From Phaeobacter sp. A36a-5a (GTDB lineage: Bacteria; Pseudomonadota; Alphaproteobacteria; Rhodobacterales; Rhodobacteraceae), in contig NZ_JBBLYU010000003.1 of the NCBI RefSeq assembly GCF_037911135.1, positions 1 through 64,000 on the forward strand: a DNA stretch of 64,000 nt, written 5' to 3'. Below, piece after piece: positions 26,751 through 35,461 of this stretch (the first letter of the stretch is position 1; every line of letters begins with the position of its first letter). Both the position numbers and the translations under genes were made by a program. The notes under the pieces are model-generated. The model was not told where the DNA came from, ran no database searches, and saw only the letters and a program-made list of their open reading frames with translations.

Positions 26751-28652
26751 ATGAACCGATCCGAGAAACACCGCGCAACAATGACCACCGCCGGGCTCAA
26801 CCTGATTGCCCAGGCGATGTCGATCTATGACAGCGAGCTGCGCCTTGTTGTGTGCAATCAGCGTTTTCAGGAGATGTTCGACCTGCCCGATGCGCTGATC
26901 ACCCCGGGTGCACGCTTTGACGAGACGATCCGACATATTGCCACCAGCGGCGAATATGGCCCGGTCGATGATATCGAGGGGTTCGTGCAACAGCGCGTTG
27001 ATCAGGCGCTGGATTTCGTGCCCCATTATCTGGAACGCGAACGCGCCAACGGTCAGGTGATCTCTATCGAAGGGGCACCTCTGCCTCAGGGGGGCTGGGT
27101 CACGGTCTACACCGACATCACCCGGACCAAGCGAATTGAACAGCTGTTGCGGGCCCGGTCCGAGGAAATGTCCGATCAGCTGATCGCCCATACCGAAGAG
27201 CTGTCAGCCACCAACCGCAAACTGGCCGCGACGATCACCGCACTGGAAGAGGCGAAGCGTCAGCTCACGGAGATGGAAGCGCGCACCCGCCTGACGACCG
27301 AGATGATGCCCGCCCATATCGCCCATGTCGACGCCGAGGGCTATTATACCTATACCAACCGGCGCCTCAGTTCGGTGTTTCCCAGCCGTCCGTCCGAAAT
27401 CCTCGGCACGCATATCGCAGAGGCGCTCGGCGCGGCCGCCTATGACAAGATTGCACCGCATCTGATGGCGGCCTACCAGGGCGAAAGCCCGGTGTTCGAG
27501 TTCACTGAAAGCCATGACAGCCGCCGGATCCGGGTGGCCTTCACCCCCGATGACACCGGCGGCGTGTTCATCCTGTCGATGGATGTGACCGAGGAAACCC
27601 AGACCCGTGTCGCCCTGCAACAGGCCCGCCGCCGCGAAATGGCCGCTCAGATGACCAGCGGGCTGGCGCATGATTTCTCGAACCTCCTGACCATCATCCT
27701 CGGGATGCAGGGCAAACTGGCGAAATCCGATCTGACCCCGGAGGCGGCCGATCTGGTTCAGGCCACGCTCTCCGCTGCCCGCCGTGGCGGGCGCCTCCTC
27801 AACCGTATTGCCGAGATGACCGGACACCGCAGCCTGCGTCCACGCGCCACCGATCTGCACGGCCTTTTGCAAGAGCTGAAGGTGCTGGCGACGCCTTCGC
27901 TGCCGCAGGGCATGGGCCTCAGCATCGTGGATCACACGCCGGATGTGCGGCTGCTGCTGGATCCGGGCAAACTGCAGGATGCCCTTTTGAACCTTATTCT
28001 GAACGCACGTGACGCCTGCGGCAGTCAGGGTCAGATCACTGTCAGCGCCCATGTCGTCGGGCAAACCTGGCTTGAACTCAGCGTTACCGACACCGGACCG
28101 GGCTTTTCCAAAACCGCGCTGGAGAAGGCATTGAACCCTTTCTTCACTACCAAGGGCGGCGAAGGATCAGGTCTGGGCCTGCCGATGGTCTACGATATGG
28201 CCAAATCCACCGGTGGGGACATGCGGATCGGCAATACCGTTTCCGGTGCCAGCGTGACCCTGCGCATTCCCTATCGGCTGGCACCGGATGCCGCCGGCGG
28301 GCTGGCGCTGCTGGTGGAGGACAGCGAGGAGCTGCGCGCCAACTTCCGCGATATGCTGATTGATCTTGGCTATGCCGTGGTTGAGGCCACAAGCGTGGAC
28401 GAAGCCTGCGCGCTTACCGCCGATATCGATGGCATCTCTCTGGTCCTGTCAGATATCAAGTTGCAGGGCAGCGCCACCGGGATCGACCTGGTCGACCGCT
28501 TGCAGGGCTCTCGCCTGCCCTGCATTCTGATGACGTCCCTGCCGACCAGCGATCCTCTGTTCCGCATGGCGCTGAAACGTTGCCCGGTGTTGCAGAAACC
28601 CTTTACCACTCATCAGCTTTCAGCGCTGATCAAATCGGAACCCGCCGCATGA
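26751..28652 (+). CDS. Hybrid sensor histidine kinase (PAS-PAS-HK-receiver)
   Basis: A 633-residue protein without membrane helices. It has a first PAS-like domain (about 10-115, of the PAS_7 kind), a coiled coil (about 120-185), a second PAS (about 190-285), a dimerisation/phosphoacceptor domain with H307 in LAHDFSNLL, an ATPase with N box LNLILNARDA, G1 DTGPGFS and G2 GSGLGLPM, and a C-terminal receiver with acceptor D568 (LSDIKLQG). GGGGAGA lies upstream of the chosen ATG. The stop overlaps the response-regulator start (ATGA). It is cytoplasmic, so the signal is probably internal. It is divergent from the acid import operon and may control it. Confidence 0.93.
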   Translation: MNRSEKHRATMTTAGLNLIAQAMSIYDSELRLVVCNQRFQEMFDLPDALITPGARFDETIRHIATSGEYGPVDDIEGFVQQRVDQALDFVPHYLERERANGQVISIEGAPLPQGGWVTVYTDITRTKRIEQLLRARSEEMSDQLIAHTEELSATNRKLAATITALEEAKRQLTEMEARTRLTTEMMPAHIAHVDAEGYYTYTNRRLSSVFPSRPSEILGTHIAEALGAAAYDKIAPHLMAAYQGESPVFEFTESHDSRRIRVAFTPDDTGGVFILSMDVTEETQTRVALQQARRREMAAQMTSGLAHDFSNLLTIILGMQGKLAKSDLTPEAADLVQATLSAARRGGRLLNRIAEMTGHRSLRPRATDLHGLLQELKVLATPSLPQGMGLSIVDHTPDVRLLLDPGKLQDALLNLILNARDACGSQGQITVSAHVVGQTWLELSVTDTGPGFSKTALEKALNPFFTTKGGEGSGLGLPMVYDMAKSTGGDMRIGNTVSGASVTLRIPYRLAPDAAGGLALLVEDSEELRANFRDMLIDLGYAVVEATSVDEACALTADIDGISLVLSDIKLQGSATGIDLVDRLQGSRLPCILMTSLPTSDPLFRMALKRCPVLQKPFTTHQLSALIKSEPAA

Positions 28653-29353
28653 GCCGACCCCTAATCACCATTCTTGACGACGAGCCGGAGATTCGCCGCA
28701 TCCTGACCGACACGCTGGAGGAAGCCGGATTTCGCACCCAGAGCTTTGCCCGCGCCCGCGAATTTGAGGCCTCTCTCAACCGGGTGACTCCCGATGTCTG
28801 CCTTGTCGATCTCTCGCTGCCCGATACCGATGGGCTGGCGCTGGTGCATCGCCTCGCGCTGGAACAGGGGGCGGCCGTGATCATCATTTCTGGACGCGCA
28901 CAGGTACAGGACCGTGTTACCGGGCTGGAGCTCGGGGCAGATGATTACATCACCAAACCCTTTGACCCGGCCGAGGTGGTGGCGCGCATCCGCGCCCGGC
29001 TGCGCGGGGGCCCCCGCACTGCGGCAACCACGGGAAACAGCGCCTCGTTTTCCGGCTGGACCGCGCATTTCGATCGCTACATCCTTGAAGATGACAGCGG
29101 CGCAGAGACCCCGTTTTCACATGCCGAGGGCGAGGTGCTGCGGCTGTTCCTGGAAAGCCCGAAACGGCTGATTTCCCGCGCCCAGATGCAAGAAAGCCTA
29201 GGCGGTGGTGCTGGCGAAAGCTTTGATCGGGCCATGGATGTGCGCATCTCGCGATTGCGCACCAAGCTGCGCGAAGACCCTAAGAACCCGCGCCTGATCA
29301 AGACGATCTACGGCGCCGGCTATATCTTCCTCGGCGATGTCAGCTGGCTCTGA
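28649..29353 (+). CDS. OmpR-family response regulator
   Basis: A 234-residue protein. The receiver domain has acidic pocket DDE (10-12), phosphoacceptor D54 (LVDLSLPDTDG) and the conserved KPFDP lysine. A winged-helix DNA-binding domain (about 135-230) ends with the typical KTIYGAGYIF. The ATG overlaps the kinase stop by ATGA, so it is coupled to the kinase and is almost certainly its partner. The divergent acyl-CoA synthetase/liv operon is the nearest candidate target. I could not identify a direct-repeat operator with confidence. Confidence 0.95.
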   Translation: MSRPLITILDDEPEIRRILTDTLEEAGFRTQSFARAREFEASLNRVTPDVCLVDLSLPDTDGLALVHRLALEQGAAVIIISGRAQVQDRVTGLELGADDYITKPFDPAEVVARIRARLRGGPRTAATTGNSASFSGWTAHFDRYILEDDSGAETPFSHAEGEVLRLFLESPKRLISRAQMQESLGGGAGESFDRAMDVRISRLRTKLREDPKNPRLIKTIYGAGYIFLGDVSWL

Positions 29354-29454
29354 TCACGCCGCCGTCGGCTCGAAATCCAGCCGCCAAAGCTCTGGGAGTA
29401 CTCTGGCCAAAGCTCGGACTGGACGCAGCGAATCGACGGCGATATGATTCGGGT

Positions 29455-29682
29455 ATGGCTACCTGTCTGCTCTATCGCCAACACCCGGCGCGGGTCCCGC
29501 GCTTCTATCGGATCGAACTTGCGATGAACCTCTTCGCTGAAGTCTCCGTTCTCAGGGAATGGGGGGTGGCCGGCGGCAGCGGGCAGAGCGCCATCAATAT
29601 CTACGGCAACCTGCGCGAAGCCTCGATCGCGGCGGATCAGCACCGCAAACGGATGCTGAAACGGGGCTATGACCGCGCCTGA
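29455..29682 (+). CDS. Stand-alone WGR domain protein
   Basis: A 75-residue protein that is essentially one WGR domain: RFYRIEL, then VLREWGVAGGSGQ, where V replaces the R of the name motif, then YGNLREA. WGR domains are found in PARPs and MolR-type proteins, where they bind nucleic acid. Small free-standing versions are common in alphaproteobacteria and lack an assigned role. The ribosome binding site is weak. No neighbour points to a function. Confidence 0.75.
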   Translation: MATCLLYRQHPARVPRFYRIELAMNLFAEVSVLREWGVAGGSGQSAINIYGNLREASIAADQHRKRMLKRGYDRA

Positions 29683-29995
29683 TCGGCGATAAGCCTCCAC
29701 ATACCGCCATCGCCCATCAGCTCAAGATCCCCTTTCACCCACCGTACAGCGCGCCGGTTTACGGCGGCCCAATTCCCCGCGCGCCCATTGCGCAACAACC
29801 GTAAAACAAGGTCTTTTGCGTGGTTCTTCGTTAAGCTTTTGTTCGTTTGTTTCGCACGCGAAACATTTGGTCCGAACCGGACCTAATTTACCTGTCGCCG
29901 TGCCGCCCGACTGGATTGGATCCGAAATCGACAACTGGCCCTTTCCACCGTTGGAAAGCTTGCTTAAGACTTGCCCGGACGCAAAGGAACACGCC
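29683..29995. other. Intergenic stretch without a recognised gene
   Basis: The frame of the next gene is open across much of this stretch, but the translation has no family character before its MTHITLIRHG start. I see no clear terminator or RNA gene. A promoter for the next gene must lie here; no match is good enough to mark. Confidence 0.4.
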
Positions 29996-30646
29996 ATGAC
30001 GCATATCACGCTGATCCGCCACGGACAGGCCAACACCAGCGCCCGCGACGAAGCGAGCTATGACCGGTTGAGCGATCTGGGCCATCAGCAGGCACGCTGG
30101 CTTGGCGCGCATCTGAGCGAGACGCGCGCGCATTACACCCGCGTCTATTGCGGCACGCTGACCCGCCATCTGCAAACCGCGACTGCCATGGGGCTTGAAA
30201 ACGTGGTGCAGGATCCGCGACTGAACGAAATGGAATACTTCAATCTGGCCGAGGCGATGCAGGCCCAGCACGGGCTGAAGATCCCGACCGAACGGGAAGG
30301 GTTCATCGAGCACATGCCCAAGGTTTTCTCCGCCTGGGCTGCGGATGAGATCACCAACCCGCCAGAAAGCTGGCGAGACTTTGAAACCCGCACCCGCTCC
30401 GCCTTGGCCGAAATCTCCGCAGGCGACGGGCCGGCCCTGGTGGTTACATCCGGCGGGCTGATCGCGATGGCCATGCGGCAGGCGATGGGGCTGGATACCA
30501 CCGGAATGGCGCGCATGGCGCTCGCGATCATGAACAGTTCGATGCACCGGCTGCACGCGATCGGCGGTCAGCTGAGCCCGGTGCTGTTCAACGCGGTGCC
30601 CCATCTGGAAGCCCCGGATCGGCATTACGCACAGACCCATCTGTAG
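29996..30646 (+). CDS. Histidine phosphatase family protein
   Basis: A 216-residue protein of the phosphoglycerate-mutase-like superfamily. The catalytic motif is at the N-terminus (LIRHGQA, with His8 as the phosphoacceptor). Further elements are the segment YCGTLTRHLQTA, containing the conserved arginine, and VTSGGLI, where the usual second histidine of SHGG is replaced by S or T (VVTSGG). That change is unusual and may weaken or alter activity. I set the start at MTHITLIR with AAGGAA upstream. The substrate is unknown. It precedes a GST and two saccharopine dehydrogenases in the same direction. Confidence 0.88.
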   Translation: MTHITLIRHGQANTSARDEASYDRLSDLGHQQARWLGAHLSETRAHYTRVYCGTLTRHLQTATAMGLENVVQDPRLNEMEYFNLAEAMQAQHGLKIPTEREGFIEHMPKVFSAWAADEITNPPESWRDFETRTRSALAEISAGDGPALVVTSGGLIAMAMRQAMGLDTTGMARMALAIMNSSMHRLHAIGGQLSPVLFNAVPHLEAPDRHYAQTHL

Positions 30647-30691
30647 GCCCGACATCCGACCGGGGACCGCACTATCTGAGGGAGGGACAGG

Positions 30692-31309
30692 ATGATGCAG
30701 CTCTATTATGCACCCAGGACGATTTCGGTGGCCGTCGCCATCGCGCTGGAAGAGTCCGGACTGGACTACGAGCCGATCCGTATTGACTTCGCAGCCAAGG
30801 AACAGCTTGGCACCGCCTATGCCCAGATCAACCCCAAGGGCCGTGTCCCGGCGCTGGTGGTGGATGGCGGCATCCTGACGGAAACCGGCGCCTTGCTGGA
30901 ATATGTGGCCGATATGGCCCCCGATGCCGCTCTGCGCCCCCGCGAGGCGGTCCTGCTGGCCCGCATGCGTGAGGTGATGTTCTATCTCGCCTCCACCATG
31001 CATGTGAACCACGCCCATAAACTGCGCGGAAGCCGCTGGGCCAGCAAGACTTCCAGCTTCAAGGACATGCAGGCCAAGGTGCCACAGACCATGGCCGCCT
31101 CCTGCGACTATATCAGCCAGTTCGGACTGCGCGGCCCTTACGTGCTGGGCGACACCATTAGCCTGGCGGATTGCTATCTCTATGTGATCTGCACCTGGCT
31201 GGAGGGCGACGGCGTGACCCTCGCCAACTACCCAAAAATTCAGACCTTCATGGCGGCTATGGAACAGCGTGACTCGGTGCACGCGGTGACCGCCAAGGGC
31301 ATGCTGTAA
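30692..31309 (+). CDS. Glutathione S-transferase family protein
   Basis: A 205-residue GST: N-terminal thioredoxin-like domain (about 1-78, with NPKGRVPALV and the glutathione-binding LTETGALLEY) and an alpha-helical C-terminal domain with the conserved SLADCYLY. The likely N-terminal catalytic residue is Tyr or Ser in YYAPRTISVA. GGGAGGGAC is an excellent ribosome binding site. It lies ten bases before the first saccharopine dehydrogenase and is probably part of the same operon. Its substrate is not known; in lysine breakdown it might guard against reactive semialdehyde. Confidence 0.9.
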   Translation: MMQLYYAPRTISVAVAIALEESGLDYEPIRIDFAAKEQLGTAYAQINPKGRVPALVVDGGILTETGALLEYVADMAPDAALRPREAVLLARMREVMFYLASTMHVNHAHKLRGSRWASKTSSFKDMQAKVPQTMAASCDYISQFGLRGPYVLGDTISLADCYLYVICTWLEGDGVTLANYPKIQTFMAAMEQRDSVHAVTAKGML

Positions 31310-31319
31310 AGGACAAGAC

Positions 31320-32372
31320 ATGACACATCTATGGGTACGGGCCGAACAGCGCCCAAATGAAGAACGGGTTGGCCTGACGCCCGAAGGTGCCAGAGCGCTC
31401 ATCGACGCCGGGCTGAAGGTCACGGTCGAGGAAAGCACGGTCCGCGCCATCCCGTTGCAGGGCTACATTGACGCCGGCTGCGAGATCGCGGCAGAGAACA
31501 GCTGGCCCGACGCCCCCCGCGACGCCATCATCTTCGGCCTGAAAGAACTGCCCGAAGATGGCACTCCGCTGCCGCACCGCCACATCATGTTCGGACATGC
31601 CTACAAGGGGCAGCACTCCGGCAAAGCGCTTCTTGAACGGTTCCAGGCCGGCGGCGGCACGCTCTACGATCTGGAATATCTGGTCGATGAAAGTGGCCGC
31701 CGGGTTGCGGCCTTCGGCTATTGGGCCGGCTATGCCGGTGCGGCCGTCACGCTGAAAACCTGGGCCGCGCAGCAGCGCGGTGAGCTCTGCGGCCCGGTTG
31801 GCGTCTACGAGGGCAAGGATGCGCTGCTTGCCGAGCTGAGCGCAGAGCTGGATGGTCTGAAAACCGACCGCCCCTCGGCCATCGTCATTGGCGCCCTAGG
31901 CCGGGTCGGCACCGGGGCCGCCGATCTCTGCGAGGCGATGGGTGTCGCGGTCACCAAATGGGATATGGCAGAAACCGCCAGCGGCGGCCCTTTCCCCGAA
32001 ATTCTGGCCCATGATCTCTTTCTCAACTGCATCTTCGCACGCCCCGGCACGCCGGTCTTCGTCCCGCAAGAGGCGCTGACCGCTGATCGTCGGCTGACCG
32101 CCATCGGCGATGTCGCCTGCGATCCCGATAGCGACTACAACCCGGTTCCGGTCTATGACCGCGCCACCACATGGGAGGCCCCTGCCCTGCGGGTCGCCCA
32201 GGATCCCGTACTGGACGTCATGGCGATTGATAACCTGCCTTCGATGCTGCCGGTCGAAAGCTCCGAAGACTATGCAGCCCAGCTGCTGCCCTCCCTGCTG
32301 ACCCTTACCGATCTTGCCAGTGGCGTCTGGGGCCGGGCGGAAACCACCTTCAAGGACCATCTTCCGGGCTGA
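31320..32372 (+). CDS. Saccharopine dehydrogenase, L-lysine-forming type (LYS1-like)
   Basis: A 350-residue member of the alanine dehydrogenase/LYS1 fold family. It has an N-terminal substrate domain (VRAEQRPNEERVGLTP, typical) and an NAD-binding domain with the glycine-rich IGALGRVGTGA. The reaction is saccharopine + NAD + water to lysine + 2-oxoglutarate, reversible; in bacteria it probably works as a lysine-2-oxoglutarate reductase in lysine breakdown. It follows the GST by ten bases and precedes the second dehydrogenase by 32, so all are one operon. Confidence 0.9.
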   Translation: MTHLWVRAEQRPNEERVGLTPEGARALIDAGLKVTVEESTVRAIPLQGYIDAGCEIAAENSWPDAPRDAIIFGLKELPEDGTPLPHRHIMFGHAYKGQHSGKALLERFQAGGGTLYDLEYLVDESGRRVAAFGYWAGYAGAAVTLKTWAAQQRGELCGPVGVYEGKDALLAELSAELDGLKTDRPSAIVIGALGRVGTGAADLCEAMGVAVTKWDMAETASGGPFPEILAHDLFLNCIFARPGTPVFVPQEALTADRRLTAIGDVACDPDSDYNPVPVYDRATTWEAPALRVAQDPVLDVMAIDNLPSMLPVESSEDYAAQLLPSLLTLTDLASGVWGRAETTFKDHLPG

Positions 32373-32404
32373 CCATCGCCGGAACCAAACAACGGAGACT
32401 GACA

Positions 32405-33547
32405 ATGACAATCCATTGGTGTGGCACCGGCCTGTCCGCAATCCCTGGCCTGCGCCGCCTGCTTGAGGCGGGCCATGACGTCGCGGTCTGGAACCGCACT
32501 CCCGATAAGGCGCGCGAGGCAATCGGCGATCTGACAACCAATATCCATGCCTTCAGCCTTGCCAATCTGGGCCAGATGCTCAGCCCCAAGGATGTGATCG
32601 TCTCGATGCTGCCCGGTGACTGGCATGTGCCGCTGGCTGAGCTGGCGATTGAGCATGGCGCCCATTTCGTGTCGTCCTCTTACATCGCCCCGGAGATGCG
32701 CGCGCTGGACCAGCGGGCAAAGGACGCCGGTGTCTGCCTGATCAACGAGGTTGGCCTCGACCCTGGCATCGACCACCTGATGGCCCATGCGCTGGTTGCC
32801 GACTATAAGGCCTCCAAGGCCTTCGATGCGGACAATGAGATCAGCTTTATCTCCTACTGCGGCGGCATCCCCAAGACACCGAACCCATTCCGCTACAAAT
32901 TCAGCTGGTCGCCGCTCGGCGTGCTGAAGGCGCTGCGCTCCCCGTCGAAGTCGATCCGCGATTTCAAGGCGCTGGACGTCGCCCGCCCCTGGGATGCGAT
33001 CTCCTCCTACGAGGCACCGCTGCCCGCATCCGAAAGCTTCGAAGTCTATCCGAACCGCGACTCGCTCCCTTTCATGGCGCAGTATGAATTCGGCGCGGAC
33101 TGGAAGGTAAAAGAATTCGTTCGCGGCACCCTGCGCCTCAACGGCTGGGCCGATGCCTGGGCGGATGTCTTCAAGGAGGTCGAGACACTATCGGGCCCCG
33201 AAGGCGATGCCCGGCTCAAGGAAATGTCGGATCAATTCTGGGCAGAGAATGCCTATGACGACGGTGAGCCAGACCGCGTGGTGCTTTGCGTCGGGCTGAA
33301 AGCCGAAAAAGACGGTGCCGAAGTCTGGCACAAGACCTATGTGATGGATGCCTGGGGTGACGAACGCGGCACGGCGATGGCGCGGCTGGTCTCCTACCCG
33401 GTGTCCTTCGCCATCGAGGCTGCCATCAACGGCAAAATCGCTCCCGGCGTCAGCGCCGCGCCCAGCGACGCCGATCTGGTGGATCAGTGGATGGGTAAGA
33501 TCGGTGCGCTGGCCCAGCATCTCGAGGTGGTCGACAGCACGTCTTGA
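32405..33547 (+). CDS. Saccharopine dehydrogenase, L-glutamate-forming type (LYS9-like)
   Basis: A 380-residue protein with an N-terminal Rossmann fold (HWCGTGLSAIPGL, AVWNRTPDKA) and a C-terminal saccharopine reductase domain (EVGLDPGIDHLMAH and YCGGIPKTPNPFRYKFSWSP in outline). It should cleave saccharopine to glutamate and 2-aminoadipate 6-semialdehyde. With the preceding gene it makes a complete two-step saccharopine route, in separate polypeptides rather than the fused LKR/SDH of some relatives. GGAGACTGACA precedes the ATG. The semialdehyde dehydrogenase that would finish the route is not here. Confidence 0.9.
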   Translation: MTIHWCGTGLSAIPGLRRLLEAGHDVAVWNRTPDKAREAIGDLTTNIHAFSLANLGQMLSPKDVIVSMLPGDWHVPLAELAIEHGAHFVSSSYIAPEMRALDQRAKDAGVCLINEVGLDPGIDHLMAHALVADYKASKAFDADNEISFISYCGGIPKTPNPFRYKFSWSPLGVLKALRSPSKSIRDFKALDVARPWDAISSYEAPLPASESFEVYPNRDSLPFMAQYEFGADWKVKEFVRGTLRLNGWADAWADVFKEVETLSGPEGDARLKEMSDQFWAENAYDDGEPDRVVLCVGLKAEKDGAEVWHKTYVMDAWGDERGTAMARLVSYPVSFAIEAAINGKIAPGVSAAPSDADLVDQWMGKIGALAQHLEVVDSTS

Positions 33548-33590
33548 ACCCACGCCCCGGCTACCGACTGCGCGGAAGATAGCCATCTTC

Positions 33591-33629
33591 TGGCCCCAAA
33601 TATCCCGGGGTCCGGGGCAGAGCCCCGGC
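33591..33629. repeat. REP-like GC-rich hairpin element
   Basis: The stretch TGGCCCCAAATATCCCGGGG followed by TCCGGGGCAGAGCCCCGG contains the stem CCGGGGC/GCCCCGG with an AGA loop. I recall near-identical stretches as repeated intergenic elements in many Rhodobacteraceae genomes. It lies after the saccharopine genes and before the convergent DUF3775 gene and may also act as a 3' stabiliser. Repetition cannot be checked in one window. Confidence 0.5.
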
Positions 33630-33706
33630 GCGACAGGCCATGCGGGCGCTACACCTCGGCGCCCCCTGCCATACCGATCTGCCATCGCAACCTGTCAGCG
33701 GAACGC

Positions 33707-34030
33707 TCAGCGCCCGATGACATCCTCTTCGACGCTCTGAACATCTATCCCCAGCGCGTCCAAGCCGGATTCCAGATTATCCGCCAGATGTGGTGTCCCG
33801 ATCAGGTAATCCGCAGTCGGCGTGGTCGCCTCCTGCTGAGCGGTTGCGATGGCCTCCTCCAGATCGTCGGCGTCGAAACTGCCTCGGCCAATCCACATGA
33901 TCGCAACCAGCTCGGCCTGCTCATCCTCGCCCATGCGGTCGATAAACGCCCTGAGCTCCCCCTCGGCGCGCGATAGCTCGCGCGCCATCATGGCCACTTG
34001 CGCCACCTTTCGGGCACTGATCTCCAGCAT
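33707..34030 (-). CDS. DUF3775 family protein
   Basis: A 107-residue acidic protein without signal or membrane helix. The start MLEISARKVAQVAMMARE and the segment LVAIMWIGRGSFD are characteristic of DUF3775, a family of unknown function frequent in alphaproteobacteria. I start at the ATG at 34030 because GGAGG lies eight bases upstream; the frame is open five codons further. No functional hint from its neighbours. Confidence 0.82.
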   Translation of the reverse strand: MLEISARKVAQVAMMARELSRAEGELRAFIDRMGEDEQAELVAIMWIGRGSFDADDLEEAIATAQQEATTPTADYLIGTPHLADNLESGLDALGIDVQSVEEDVIGR

Positions 34031-34159
34031 GGGCTCGTCCTCCATTGTCCGCGCTGTTCATGAGGATCAGACCCCATTGCCGCGTGGCTGTCCTTGATCT
34101 GGGGCAAGAACCGCAGAAGCCGCCAGACCGCGCCCCCGGGGAGGCCGGCGCGCGACGGA

Positions 34160-35461
34160 TCAGCTGTCTTTGGCGTAGATCTCGATCAGCCTGCTGCGCC
34201 CGCGCAACGTCACCGGCGGCAGGGCAACCCAACGCTGGCGCGCGGGGGCGATACCTGCGATCTCAAACGTAACAGCTGAGGCAATGATGGTCTGCGGAAC
34301 GGTCTTGCTGTGCTGCTCGAGGCGGGAGGCGGTGTTGACCGCATCTCCAAAGACCGAATATTCCAGCCGCGCCGCATTGCCGACAACACCAGAAAACACC
34401 TCACCTGCGTGAACGCCGATGCCAATGTCCACCGGCGGCTCGCCCGCAGCGACGCGCCGGTCCGACCAGCGGTGAATGGCCTCGCTCAGCGTCGCCGCAC
34501 AGGCCAGAGCCCGGGCGGCGCCATTTGCGCCGCCGCGCGCCACAGGCGCATCATCAAACAGCAGCATTGCCGCATCGCCCATATATTTGTCGATCATTCC
34601 GCCATGCCGGGTGGCGCTGAATTCCACCTCATTGCGGAATGCGGTGATGAAATCTCCGACCTCCTGCGGATCACGTGATTCCGACCAGCGGGTAAAGCCG
34701 CGGATATCGACAAACATCACGGCCATCGGCTGGCGCTGGCCCTGTTGCAGCGCCGAAAGCCCGCCATCCGCGAGCTGATCGGCCACCTGCGCCGGCAGAT
34801 AGCGGGTCAGGTTGGCGCGCGCCTCGGCCGCCGTCAGCTCCCGGTAAAACAATCGCCGCATCCGCGCAGCCGCCACAACCATGACCAATCCGGCCAGCAG
34901 GATCATTGTCAGCTTCATCACGTTTGCCGGGCTGTCCAGCACGCTGTACAGACTGCCCATCTGCCCCACATCCAGCCGGGTCACCGGCCAGAAAATCAGG
35001 ATCCCCAGCCCACCGGTCAGCAGAACCGTCGTATACAGCTGCAGGCGCGGGTCCATCCGCATGACACCGTAGGCCAGCACCAGCGGAACCAGCCAGGCCG
35101 GCGGCAGCAGCAGCGCCACGCCTCCGGGGTAGTTGCTGTTCTCAAGGCTGAACCAGACATTGAAGAGCAGAAAGGCACAGTCCGCCGTCACGCTGATCCA
35201 GGACATCCAGGGCCGGAACCACCCGAATGTCGTCGCAGCAAAGGTAACGATACCGAGGGTCAGATAGGCAAACATCGTCAATAGCGCAAACAGCAGCTGA
35301 CGATGCAGGAAGGGCGCCAGAGAGCTGAAGTCCACCCCCGACATCGTCACCACGAATACGGCAAACAGGCCCAGCGTCACCGCGATCCGCAGAACCGACA
35401 CCAGCCGCTCTGCCGCGATTGAGGCCGTGTTCAGCAGGGGAGCGATGGTGGTCTGTTGCAT
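34160..35461 (-). CDS. Membrane-bound class III adenylate cyclase
   Basis: A 433-residue protein with about six N-terminal membrane helices (roughly 20-210) and a C-terminal class III cyclase domain. Catalytic residues are visible: metal aspartates in FVDIRGFT and YMGDAAMLL, the transition-state Asn/Arg in GDAVNTASRLE, and substrate-specifying Lys (DKYMGD) and Asp (VFGDAVN), which favour ATP over GTP. It should make cAMP at the inner membrane. Its ATG overlaps the rmuC stop (TGATG), so it is translated with the DNA-repair genes upstream. The signal sensed by the membrane part is unknown. Confidence 0.92.
   Translation of the reverse strand: MQQTTIAPLLNTASIAAERLVSVLRIAVTLGLFAVFVVTMSGVDFSSLAPFLHRQLLFALLTMFAYLTLGIVTFAATTFGWFRPWMSWISVTADCAFLLFNVWFSLENSNYPGGVALLLPPAWLVPLVLAYGVMRMDPRLQLYTTVLLTGGLGILIFWPVTRLDVGQMGSLYSVLDSPANVMKLTMILLAGLVMVVAAARMRRLFYRELTAAEARANLTRYLPAQVADQLADGGLSALQQGQRQPMAVMFVDIRGFTRWSESRDPQEVGDFITAFRNEVEFSATRHGGMIDKYMGDAAMLLFDDAPVARGGANGAARALACAATLSEAIHRWSDRRVAAGEPPVDIGIGVHAGEVFSGVVGNAARLEYSVFGDAVNTASRLEQHSKTVPQTIIASAVTFEIAGIAPARQRWVALPPVTLRGRSRLIEIYAKDS

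Noticed and set aside
29816-29995. 60-codon N-terminal extension of the histidine phosphatase
   Set aside because: The phosphatase motif LIRHG should be close to the N-terminus, and a ribosome binding site precedes the ATG at 29996.
29888-31450. 520-codon leftward open frame across the phosphatase and GST genes
   Set aside because: It covers two recognisable genes on the opposite strand and shows no domain.
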